A stretch of 64,000 nt of DNA from a virus. The stretch is taken from positions 1 to 64,000 of the IMG/VR virus record IMGVR_UViG_3300048837_000485; one strand, written 5' to 3'. Under the pieces are notes generated by a model, which made no database searches, was not told where the DNA came from, and saw only the letters and a list, made by a program, of their open reading frames with translations. Of this stretch, positions 1 to 8,447 are shown in pieces. Numbering within the stretch: position 1 is the stretch's first letter; the number at the start of each line of letters is the position of its first letter. The translations under genes and the position numbers were made by a program.

Positions 1-282
1 ATATTATTAAGCGATGACGATTTGTTTGATGGGTGGTTATTAATTAAAGATAGAGATAAGAAATCTGATAATGTTGAAAAGTCTATTAAAAATCCAAAGA
101 TAGCAAACTCCCAAGAGATCTTTCTTTCTGCTTCAACTCCGCAGGAGGCTAGAGAAATAGCGGGACTTAATAACGGACGAGCAAAACAGATAATTCAACA
201 GAGGTTTAAAAAAATACAGGAAGAAGGATCAGTACCACTTCATAAATTTAAGGACGTACAAGATAGAAAGTACGGGAGATAG
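1..282 (+). CDS. Partial protein, 3' end only, tail-module hypothetical
   Basis: The reading frame is open from the first base of the window, so the gene starts upstream. A TTG at 22 could be read as a start but has no clear reason to be one. The visible part begins with an acidic stretch (SDDDLFDGW) followed by a lysine-rich, helical-looking region. It sits 11 bases before the next gene in the run leading to the tape measure, where phages usually keep tail-tube and tail-assembly-chaperone genes. I do not recognise the family. A small tail-assembly or structural role is inferred from position only. Confidence 0.6.
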   Translation: MLLSDDDLFDGWLLIKDRDKKSDNVEKSIKNPKIANSQEIFLSASTPQEAREIAGLNNGRAKQIIQQRFKKIQEEGSVPLHKFKDVQDRKYGR

Positions 283-293
283 GAACTTGGAAT

Positions 294-566
294 ATGAAAG
301 ATAAAAAATATTTAGATATGTCTAATAAGAGACTTCAGGAATTTTGTAGGAAAAAGATTACTACAACAATGATTGGCTCATTAGATATAGTAGAGAAAAA
401 TTTAGGTTCATTATTAGATGATATCGATATTAGAGAAAAATTTGATCTTATTCGTCAGCAAATTTTAGATAATGGTAATAAGCAAATTAGATCTTTAGAT
501 AAAGAATTTACTAATTATGAAATAGAGTTGTTACGTTATCATGTTACATTAATCACAAGAAATTAG
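294..566 (+). CDS. Hypothetical 90-aa protein upstream of the tape measure
   Basis: A short, charged, probably all-helical protein with no recognised motif. The ATG is preceded by a purine-rich stretch (GGGAGATAGGAA). It ends 10 bases before the next ATG, so the two genes are probably co-translated. In many long-tailed phages two small genes just before the tape measure act as assembly chaperones, but I see no overlap or slippery site that would support the usual frameshift product here. Function unknown. Confidence 0.6.
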   Translation: MKDKKYLDMSNKRLQEFCRKKITTTMIGSLDIVEKNLGSLLDDIDIREKFDLIRQQILDNGNKQIRSLDKEFTNYEIELLRYHVTLITRN

Positions 567-576
567 GAGAAGTAGG

Positions 577-1347
577 ATGGAAATTTTAGTAGAAGGTAAA
601 AAGTATATTGTAAAGAAGCCCAATTACAAAGATTTAACCAATGCACAGATTCATGCTGGTCAGGTTTTTAATCAGGCACGAGAGGGTCACTGTATTCTTA
701 GAGATAATTTACAAGAATATAGCCGAGAGCAGGGTTTGTGGAATGATGATAAAGAAGCTGAGCTACTTTCAATAACTCTTGGTATCAATCATATCATTAC
801 CGAACTAAAAAAAGGCAAGACTGGTGAATATAAAACCATGTCACAGGCTCGTAGAGCAGCATTAGAAGTTCGCTCTTTAAGAATTGACCAACTGAGACTT
901 ATTCATGAACAAAAAAAATTAGATGCTTTTACAGCAGAAGCACAGGCTGAAAATGCACGGTTTGATTATCTAGTATCGGCATGTATTCTTAATGAAGATA
1001 ATTCCAAAGCCTTTTCTAGTTTAGATGATTACATGGAAAAGTCTGGAGAAGAGTGGGCACGAAGATGTGCTGAAGAATTGACTTATTTTCTTTATCCAAA
1101 TGTTGATCGTAATTGGGAAGATAAATTTCCCGAGAACAGATTCCTAAAGAAGAATAAGTTTGTTGACGAAAAGGGCAGACTCGTTAATAAAGACGGAAAA
1201 CTTGTTGATGAGAATTTTCGACTTATTAATGATCAAGGACAATGGATTAATGAGGATGGTAAAGTAGTTAATTCTAAGGGTGAGAAAATTGATGAAGATG
1301 GTGATGTAATATCTAGCTATGAAGAGTTTGATGACGATATTAGTTAA
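577..1347 (+). CDS. Putative tail-assembly chaperone with C-terminal heptapeptide repeats
   Basis: A 256-residue protein directly upstream of the tape measure, with SD AGGAG before the ATG. Residues 1-190 resemble the tail-assembly chaperone-like proteins that precede tape measures in environmental phages (segments such as PNYKDLTNAQ and REQGLWNDDKEAE). That resemblance is from memory, not from a search. Residues about 196-244 form seven consecutive 7-residue repeats of pattern [VI][DN]xxGxx, followed by an acidic tail. The position supports a role in coating or folding the tape measure before tail polymerisation. The repeat tail is not a standard part of such chaperones. Confidence 0.5.
   Translation: MEILVEGKKYIVKKPNYKDLTNAQIHAGQVFNQAREGHCILRDNLQEYSREQGLWNDDKEAELLSITLGINHIITELKKGKTGEYKTMSQARRAALEVRSLRIDQLRLIHEQKKLDAFTAEAQAENARFDYLVSACILNEDNSKAFSSLDDYMEKSGEEWARRCAEELTYFLYPNVDRNWEDKFPENRFLKKNKFVDEKGRLVNKDGKLVDENFRLINDQGQWINEDGKVVNSKGEKIDEDGDVISSYEEFDDDIS
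1162..1308 (+). repeat. Seven in-frame heptapeptide repeats
   Basis: 49 codons read as seven units: VDEKGRL, VNKDGKL, VDENFRL, INDQGQW, INEDGKV, VNSKGEK, IDEDGDV. Each unit starts with V or I plus D or N and most have G at position 5. The DNA copies have diverged, so the array is selected as protein and is not a fresh duplication. The pattern suggests a short beta-hairpin or solenoid stack. Confidence 0.85.
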
Positions 1348-1370
1348 ATCTTAATAAAAAAGGTTTTATA

Positions 1371-4300
1371 ATGGCAGGTAGACACTTAATAACTTTTATA
1401 ATAACCCCAGAAATGGATCAGGGTAAAGTCAGTGCGTTAGTACGTAGACTTGATCGTGATCTTAAAGATATTGATATTGATATTATCATCAAAGAGGGTC
1501 CCGGTAGCAAAGCTGCCGTTAATAGTGCCAAAAATAATCTAGATTCGGTAAGAAAAAAAGCGTCTGAAACACAGACCCATATGCAAAAGCTTGCAGAGTC
1601 TATGTCTGGATACTTTGTTAGATTCTCTGCCTTCACTGTTGCCGCTTCCACTGTTTTTACTTTGGTTAGATCAATCGAAGAAGCAAAAAGAAAAGCTCTT
1701 GAGTTTGATAGTCAGTTAGTTCGTATTGCACAGGTAACCGACACTAGTAGAAAATCATTAGGATTCCTTAGGGAAGAAATCTTTCGTCTTGGTAAAGAAA
1801 TTGGTGCATCTACTACTGGACTGTTTGAAGCATCTTTAACATTGGCTCAAGCTGGTTATTCTGCAACACAAACTAAAAAAGCATTAGAAGCATTAGCCAA
1901 GGCTGATATTTCTCCAACCTTCAAAGATATGAAAAATACCGTTGAAGGATTGATTGCAATTTTAGCACAGTTCAAACTTAAGACCGATGATGCTGAAGCG
2001 TCTTTAGGTGCTATCAATGCTGTATCTGCTGCATTTGCTGTTGAATCTTCTGACTTAATTGAGGCGGTTCAAAAGGCTGGTGGTGTTTTTGCTATTGCTA
2101 ATAGTAATGTAAAAGATGCAAAACAATCACTTGCTGAGTTCCTTGGTTTATTTACTTCTATTCGTGCTACAACAAGAGAAACTGCTTCAACCGTTGCTGT
2201 TGGTCTTAAAACAATCTTGACCCGTATTCAGAAAAGTTCTACTACTGATACTTTAGAACGATTAGGTATTAAGGGAATACGAGATGCCGTAACTGGAGAA
2301 TTCGTTGGTGCTACAAAAGCTATTGAGATTTTATCAAAAGGTATTGCTAGATTTAGTCCACAATCAAGACAGTTCGCAGAGATTGTTGAATTACTTGGTG
2401 GAGTACGTCAGGTTGGTAAAGTCATTCCTTTGTTACAAAACTTTGACACAGCATCTGCTGCTACTCAAGTTGCGTTAAGAGGACTAGATTCTTTAACTGG
2501 AGATGTGGTAACTGGCCAGGATTCATTAGCTAGACAGTTTGATAAAACAAGGGCTGCTTTTGAAGAATTAATTACAACTTTAACTCAAGACGAGGGACTA
2601 AGATCTTTACTTGGTACCGTTTTGGAGATGACTAAGAGTTTTGCAGAGTTTGCTAATTCTATCGCTCCAGTATTACCATTATTAGCTGGAATTGGTGCTA
2701 TTAGAGCGTTCCCAAGAATTGCAACCTTTGTTGGTGCATCTATTAATAGAATTAAAGGATATGCTGATGGTGGACAACCGCCTAGTAAAGGAATTATACC
2801 AGCTGGTAGTAGTGGAAAGATTCCTGGATATAGTCCGATTGATAACAGGCTGGCTTTTGTTGGTGATGGTGAATATATTGTTAAAGCATCATCTGTACAG
2901 AGGGTTGGTAAGAATAGATTAGATTATATTAATCAGACCGGTAAAGTTCCTGGGTTTAATAAGGGTGGAATGAGGAGTTTTGATGATGGTGGATTATCCG
3001 GAAGCAGTGGACTTAGTCCTGAACAAGCTAAAATACAGACTGCTATTGATGTTTTGGTTGCTAAATTAAATACTCTTTCTGAGAAAATTCAACAGGGGGC
3101 AAATAGACTAGAAGACCTGGGACCTTTTATTGAGTTAAATAAAGAAGCTAACAAAATAAAAGATGAGCTTTCTCTTCTTAGAAAAAAATTAGCATCTACC
3201 AAAGAATCTACAATTACTCCTGAAAAGCAGGCTGAATTACGTGCTGCTAATATAAGACCTAAGCCTAATTTAGTTTCCTTGGGCGTATCTGAAAATTTAA
3301 GAAGAGACAGGGAATCCATTCTACCGCAGTCTGGATTACGTCCTAGTGAAATTATTAATAAGGCTAGATTAGAATCTAGACGAAGAGATTTTGAACAACA
3401 GTTGGCTCCTGGGTTAGCTAAACAAGAAGCTAGAAAAAATAGAATATTACCAACAGCACAACAGGTTAGAGAATCCCAAGTAATTATTACTAATCTAAAA
3501 TCTAAAATTGCAGACAGTCCTTATAATCCTGAATCTACAAAACCAATCAGATTAACAAAAACAAAACAATCTGAATTAAGAGGAAATACTCTAATACCTG
3601 GACCACGGATAAGGAATGCAGATCCTGCTACTATAACAGCTAAAACCTTATCAAGAAATATAGGACTTTATGAACGTACGGCAAATATAGCTAAACAAAT
3701 GGGAGTATCTTATCAGCAATTATTGAACTCTAGAAGAATACCAACCCCAGAATATGTTAGACCTATATCTGATATTGGACGCCCTTCTGAAAAAATTAAA
3801 AAACAATTACAGATAAATAGAGATAAAAACCAGCTTTATCTATCAGAACATGCTGATCCAGTATCAAATACAATAGATAAAAATACCTATAAAACACTAG
3901 ATAGAAACAGAAGAATTGGGTTGGCTCAAACTCAGGGTCGTGCCGGTGATTCTTCAATGTTAACCTCTCAGCTTGGTTCTGGTAATACTGGACAAGTAAT
4001 TGGTAAATTAACTAGTCTTACTGATACTATCCCAAGACAAAGTTCTGCATTAGCTAATGCTTTGCGTGAAAAGTCATTACAGATATATAAAGAAATAAGA
4101 TCTTCTAATGCAGCAGAAATCAATACCCTTGAGAAAAAACTTGCGGCTGCTACATCGCAAAAAACTAGAGAAATACTAAAAGCAGCCCTTCTTGAAAAAT
4201 CATCCATAACATCCCAAGATGTATTACAACAAGCTAGACTAAGGGCAGCTAATGAATTAAGTAAGGAAACATTATCTACTAGAGTACCAAATTCTGGTGG

Positions 4301-7300
4301 ACCACCCAGACCTCCTAATAAATTCATTTCCGGATTAAGAGATAAAGCATCATCAACACTTGGTGGTATTGGTGGAAAAATCTCCAAAAATTTTCAATTC
4401 TCTCCTGGGGCAGTTACACATTCTGCCGCAATTGGTGGATTGATTGCATTAAATACACAAACTGGACGAGATGCTCTATCCGGAACATTTGGAGAAAGAA
4501 GAGGATCTCAAGTTGGTGGTGCCTTAACTGGTGCATTAACTGGCGGATTAGCCGGTGCTAGTTTTGGACCAGCTGGTATAGCAGTAGGTGCTTTTGCTGG
4601 TGCTGTTATTGGTGCAAGTAGTGCTTTAAAGAAATTTGAAGAGGGGATAGTTCAAAATAAAATAGATGACACTTTCTCAAAATTAGATAAAGAATTAGAA
4701 AATAAAGATAAACCAATTAGTTCTGATGTAATAAAAGGAATTATTGAATCAAGTAAATTACAAAAGGAACAATTAGACAGTGCTAATGCACCAGGATTCT
4801 TTTCAAGATTAATTGGTACTAAACAAGATGAATCAGGGGTTACGCTGTCCCTACGAGAGAGGGCTATTAAAAAAGAAACCTTTTTAGGAGTACCATTAGC
4901 TACTGATTTTGGTGCAAACCTATTAGCATCACGAGATAAAAATTCTAACCTAGGTCTTCCCATTGCCAAAGATATTAATGGTAGAAATATAGGAACCGCT
5001 CAGGACTTAGTAGCAAACGAAGCAAGAAAAAATCTAGAACTTCAAACAAGAAACGCTACTGCCGGATCCGGTTCTGCTGCTGAAAAAGTGCTAGCAACAT
5101 TAACTACAACAACAGAAATAACAAAGGAAGAGTTTCGTGGGCTTACTGATGCAGTGGCACAGGCTAGAGATGGTCATCTTAGAAATGCAGATGCTGTAGA
5201 AAAGGAGCAAGCTGCTATTATAGATAATAGACGCAAGAATAAAGAGCGTCTAGATTTTGAAGCCAAGGCAACTAGCACATTCGTAGGCTCTTTAAACAGA
5301 AGTATTGATGCTAATTATAAATATGTACGATCTTTAAGTGAAGTTGGTACTAGACAAATTATCACACGTGGAACTTCTGCACAAGATTCTATACGTAATT
5401 TTTCTGGTCTTAATTTATTAGGTACTAAATCCTTTGGAGAAGCATTAAATCGTGCTCCAGTTGATAACAGTCAAAAACAAATATTTGATCAGTTAAACAG
5501 AAGTGTAAGTTTGATTGAACAGGTATTTAGTACACCAACCGTATTACAACCTGGACAGGATTTACCAACTGAATTAAATAAATTTATTGATGTATTATCT
5601 GGATCTAAGGGATTACAAGATAGTCCCGTATTAGAAGAAATAAAGAGACAGATAACAAACCCTAAAAATGCAGAAATTTTTGGTAATAAGGATCAATTAC
5701 AAAAAACTCTAGATGAGAAAGGTATATCTGGTGTATTTGAATTATTAACTACTGAATATGCTCCTGGTATTAAAAGCCTTATCGATAAAACCAATGCCTA
5801 CAATGCAGAATTAAGTAGACAAGCTACAGAATTAGAAGGTGTATTTGGTCAACTTAACCAAACAATAGCCCAAAGAAGCATAGCTGGTCAAGCTGCCCGT
5901 CAAGTTGGAATAACACAAAGACAATTTAACGGAGTTACTCTTGCTCCTTCTGGATTAGATAATCGTAGAGTAGTGGGTGAAGTAGCAGCATCAACCGGTG
6001 TTTCTGGTGCATCTGGTCTTGTTAAATTATTACAACAGTCTGATGCTTTAGCAGAAACTCAATCTAGATATAGAGTCGTTTCTGAAAATGCAGTAGCTGG
6101 ACTTAGAAAACTAGCAGATGCGGGTAGTAGAACAGCAGATAGTATTGATAGACTCAATGCTCTAGAAAGTAGCCGTGGATCACAACGTGGATTAGTAGAA
6201 AAGTCATTATTTGCATCTCCAAAAGAACGTGCGGAACTCAATGCTAGACAAACTGCCGCTAGAACCTTCGTGGCTCGTGGTGGTAGTGATATTTCTGGTT
6301 TTGGAATTAAGCAACAGCAAGAAATAATTACAGCACTTAGGGAATCGGGTTCTGAATTATTAAAGGGTGGAAAAGGAAAGACTGCCGATCAGATTGCTAA
6401 TGATCTGTTGGATAAGCTTGGTGGATTAGATAAGGATCCAGTTGCTAAAGAAATAGATGGACTTCAAAAAGAAGTTATTAGAGTACAGATAGAAGCTGCT
6501 AATATACAGAAGGTTTTGGCAGATAGACAGCAGGGAATATATGAAGATCATGTAAGACAATTAAGTGATGAGAATAACAGATTCTTGTCTGAGTTGGGAA
6601 GGGTTATTACTACTGGATCACCATCGATTCCTAAGCCTACTCCTGTAGTGTCTCCTAATACTGGATCACCATCGATTCCTAAGCCTGCTCCTGTAGTGTC
6701 TCCTAATACTGGTGGATTCTTTTCTGTTGGTAATCAGTCATTATCTCGGAAACCGCCTGTGGAACCAAGTTTTTCTGATCCTAAAGTACAAGCAGAGTTT
6801 AATAGAGTAGATCGACAATTCGTTACGAATAATCCTGTTCCAGCTTCCAATGTTAATAGACTAGGTGAGTTTAGAGAAAAATTAGATAGAGAGACCGCCG
6901 CAGCTAGGAATACTAAACCTAATAAAGGATTCGTAACCGGTACTGTTGATGCTGTATTTGGTGAAAAACGTGTAGATCGTTTTAGTAATTTTGTTGATAG
7001 AAATGCATCTCCAATTTTGAGAGGTATTGATCCTATTCCAAAAATCCAGGCTGCTACCAAAGGGACCGTATTTGAAACAATACCAGAAAAAGAATTATCT
7101 CCAGACTTAAAGCTTAAAATTGCAGCTGAACAAAAATTGGGATTACCCGATTTTAAAACCAGGGAACTCAGAAGTCCGCCTACTGATAGGGTCGAAAGAC
7201 TTTTAGATTCAAGAGGTGGCCTGTTCAATGTTGGATCTGGCGATGTTAAAAAACCACTAACTTTATATCAAGAAATGGATAAAATTTTAGAACAAAGAAA

Positions 7301-8408
7301 ACGTAATGTTGGATCTGGCGATGTTAAAAAACCACTAACTTTAGATCAAGAAATGGATAAAATTTTAGAACAAAGAAAACGTGATGAAAATAAAAGAGAA
7401 CTTGATAATATCTTAGATCCTAAGAAAAATCCATTAGGGTCCTCTGGACACGTTGGACCACTTAATATACCAAAAGATAATGACATAACCACTTTAACTA
7501 ATCAATCTATTTTGGATGATAAAAATCTAACGACACTTGAAAAAGCGAGAGCGATACAAGATGTTTTTGCCGCACAGAGTAGAGAAAGAGCAATACAAAA
7601 ACCTAATCTTGGGCCTGATGGTAATCATAAGTTTGTGACAAACAACGTTATTCCAGCTCCTAATGTTAATAGGCTTGGTGAGTTTAGAGAAAAATTAGAT
7701 AGAGATACGGCAGCCGCAAGAGCCAGTGTTAAACCTAATAAAGGATTAGTAACGGGTGCTGCCGATGCCGTATTTGGTGAAAAGAATGTAGATCGTTTTA
7801 GTAATTTTGTTGATAGAAAAGTGTCTCCTATATTAAGAGGTATTGATCCTATTCCAAAAATCCAGGCTGCTACCAAGGGGACCGTATTTGAAACAATACC
7901 AGAAAAAGAATTATCTCCAGATTTAAAGCTTAAAATTGCAGCTGAACAAAAATTAGGATTACCCGATTTTAAAACCAGAGAACTAAGAAGTCCTCCTACT
8001 GATAGAGTTGAAAGAGCTTTTGACAGACAAAATTCTGGTGGTGGATTTTTTAACGTTGCTTCTGAACCAGTATCTTTAAGAAATAAATTCAAACCACAAA
8101 ACGATGTTACTAAATTACCAGATATTAAACCGTCTGAATCTAATAATATAGATATGTCAGCTTTTGAAAGATTTAATACTTTATTTGGTTCTCATGTTGA
8201 AAAACTTGCAGCTGCAATTAGCACAATGCCAGCAACTATAGAAATGAACGTAACACAAACCGTCAACGTGATTCATAATGGTGCACAAATTTTTGCTGAA
8301 CTAAGTCCAGCCATGCAGAAAATGGCAACCCTAGCTGTAGAAAATGGTATCAATAAGTTTATTAAAGAAAGCTTGCCCGATGCTAAACAATTTAAGGCGG
8401 TGGGATAA
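1371..8408 (+). CDS. Tail tape-measure protein
   Basis: At 2,345 residues it is by far the longest gene here, which fits a protein that sets tail length and is threaded through the tail tube. Near the N-terminus are long helical segments of the type seen in TP901-like tape measures (residues about 90-430, including the common LARQFDKTRAAFEELI-like stretch). Hydrophobic Gly/Ala-rich segments follow at about 433-455 and 1049-1085, the latter typical of membrane-active tape-measure regions. The C-terminal third holds two short tandem repeats and a long direct duplication, listed separately. The ATG has SD AAAAAGG. By the usual rule of about 1.5 Angstrom per residue the tail would be very long, near 350 nm. 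That length is inference. Confidence 0.9.
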   Translation: MAGRHLITFIITPEMDQGKVSALVRRLDRDLKDIDIDIIIKEGPGSKAAVNSAKNNLDSVRKKASETQTHMQKLAESMSGYFVRFSAFTVAASTVFTLVRSIEEAKRKALEFDSQLVRIAQVTDTSRKSLGFLREEIFRLGKEIGASTTGLFEASLTLAQAGYSATQTKKALEALAKADISPTFKDMKNTVEGLIAILAQFKLKTDDAEASLGAINAVSAAFAVESSDLIEAVQKAGGVFAIANSNVKDAKQSLAEFLGLFTSIRATTRETASTVAVGLKTILTRIQKSSTTDTLERLGIKGIRDAVTGEFVGATKAIEILSKGIARFSPQSRQFAEIVELLGGVRQVGKVIPLLQNFDTASAATQVALRGLDSLTGDVVTGQDSLARQFDKTRAAFEELITTLTQDEGLRSLLGTVLEMTKSFAEFANSIAPVLPLLAGIGAIRAFPRIATFVGASINRIKGYADGGQPPSKGIIPAGSSGKIPGYSPIDNRLAFVGDGEYIVKASSVQRVGKNRLDYINQTGKVPGFNKGGMRSFDDGGLSGSSGLSPEQAKIQTAIDVLVAKLNTLSEKIQQGANRLEDLGPFIELNKEANKIKDELSLLRKKLASTKESTITPEKQAELRAANIRPKPNLVSLGVSENLRRDRESILPQSGLRPSEIINKARLESRRRDFEQQLAPGLAKQEARKNRILPTAQQVRESQVIITNLKSKIADSPYNPESTKPIRLTKTKQSELRGNTLIPGPRIRNADPATITAKTLSRNIGLYERTANIAKQMGVSYQQLLNSRRIPTPEYVRPISDIGRPSEKIKKQLQINRDKNQLYLSEHADPVSNTIDKNTYKTLDRNRRIGLAQTQGRAGDSSMLTSQLGSGNTGQVIGKLTSLTDTIPRQSSALANALREKSLQIYKEIRSSNAAEINTLEKKLAAATSQKTREILKAALLEKSSITSQDVLQQARLRAANELSKETLSTRVPNSGGPPRPPNKFISGLRDKASSTLGGIGGKISKNFQFSPGAVTHSAAIGGLIALNTQTGRDALSGTFGERRGSQVGGALTGALTGGLAGASFGPAGIAVGAFAGAVIGASSALKKFEEGIVQNKIDDTFSKLDKELENKDKPISSDVIKGIIESSKLQKEQLDSANAPGFFSRLIGTKQDESGVTLSLRERAIKKETFLGVPLATDFGANLLASRDKNSNLGLPIAKDINGRNIGTAQDLVANEARKNLELQTRNATAGSGSAAEKVLATLTTTTEITKEEFRGLTDAVAQARDGHLRNADAVEKEQAAIIDNRRKNKERLDFEAKATSTFVGSLNRSIDANYKYVRSLSEVGTRQIITRGTSAQDSIRNFSGLNLLGTKSFGEALNRAPVDNSQKQIFDQLNRSVSLIEQVFSTPTVLQPGQDLPTELNKFIDVLSGSKGLQDSPVLEEIKRQITNPKNAEIFGNKDQLQKTLDEKGISGVFELLTTEYAPGIKSLIDKTNAYNAELSRQATELEGVFGQLNQTIAQRSIAGQAARQVGITQRQFNGVTLAPSGLDNRRVVGEVAASTGVSGASGLVKLLQQSDALAETQSRYRVVSENAVAGLRKLADAGSRTADSIDRLNALESSRGSQRGLVEKSLFASPKERAELNARQTAARTFVARGGSDISGFGIKQQQEIITALRESGSELLKGGKGKTADQIANDLLDKLGGLDKDPVAKEIDGLQKEVIRVQIEAANIQKVLADRQQGIYEDHVRQLSDENNRFLSELGRVITTGSPSIPKPTPVVSPNTGSPSIPKPAPVVSPNTGGFFSVGNQSLSRKPPVEPSFSDPKVQAEFNRVDRQFVTNNPVPASNVNRLGEFREKLDRETAAARNTKPNKGFVTGTVDAVFGEKRVDRFSNFVDRNASPILRGIDPIPKIQAATKGTVFETIPEKELSPDLKLKIAAEQKLGLPDFKTRELRSPPTDRVERLLDSRGGLFNVGSGDVKKPLTLYQEMDKILEQRKRNVGSGDVKKPLTLDQEMDKILEQRKRDENKRELDNILDPKKNPLGSSGHVGPLNIPKDNDITTLTNQSILDDKNLTTLEKARAIQDVFAAQSRERAIQKPNLGPDGNHKFVTNNVIPAPNVNRLGEFREKLDRDTAAARASVKPNKGLVTGAADAVFGEKNVDRFSNFVDRKVSPILRGIDPIPKIQAATKGTVFETIPEKELSPDLKLKIAAEQKLGLPDFKTRELRSPPTDRVERAFDRQNSGGGFFNVASEPVSLRNKFKPQNDVTKLPDIKPSESNNIDMSAFERFNTLFGSHVEKLAAAISTMPATIEMNVTQTVNVIHNGAQIFAELSPAMQKMATLAVENGINKFIKESLPDAKQFKAVG
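6612..6707 (+). repeat. 48-bp tandem duplication in the tape-measure gene
   Basis: Two adjacent 48-bp copies (6612-6659 and 6660-6707) differ at a single base. They encode a Pro/Ser-rich linker twice (TGSPSIPKP[TA]PVVSPN). The near identity indicates a recent in-frame duplication. Confidence 0.95.
6819..7240 (+). repeat. Long direct repeat, copy 1 (tape measure)
   Basis: About 140 residues starting FVTNNPVP are repeated at 7632-8061 with high identity. The central block from the DPIPKIQAATKG segment to the DRVER segment is identical at protein level and nearly identical in DNA. It lengthens the tape measure in frame. Confidence 0.93.
7227..7382 (+). repeat. 78-bp tandem duplication in the tape-measure gene
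   Basis: Two adjacent 78-bp copies (7227-7304 and 7305-7382) differ at one base, giving Tyr versus Asp. Each encodes 26 residues beginning NVGSGDVKKP. This lies between the two copies of the long repeat and is a very recent in-frame duplication. Confidence 0.95.
7632..8061 (+). repeat. Long direct repeat, copy 2 (tape measure)
   Basis: Second copy of the roughly 140-residue block described at 6819. It begins FVTNNVIPAP and ends near GGGFFNVAS. Differences cluster at the two edges, and the core is unchanged. Confidence 0.93.
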
Positions 8409-8447
8409 TATGATATTTAGCAATAAGCAAACTAAGGTAGTAATCTA

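Noticed and set aside
294-1347. Programmed frameshift joining the two genes before the tape measure
   Set aside because: There is a 10-base gap with an SD and start codon between them and no slippery heptamer at the end of the first gene.
3968-4387. Minus-strand open frames opposite the tape measure (also near 6734-7228 and 7625-8092)
   Set aside because: They lie entirely within the long plus-strand tape-measure gene, have no SD, and their mutual similarity simply reflects the tape-measure duplication.
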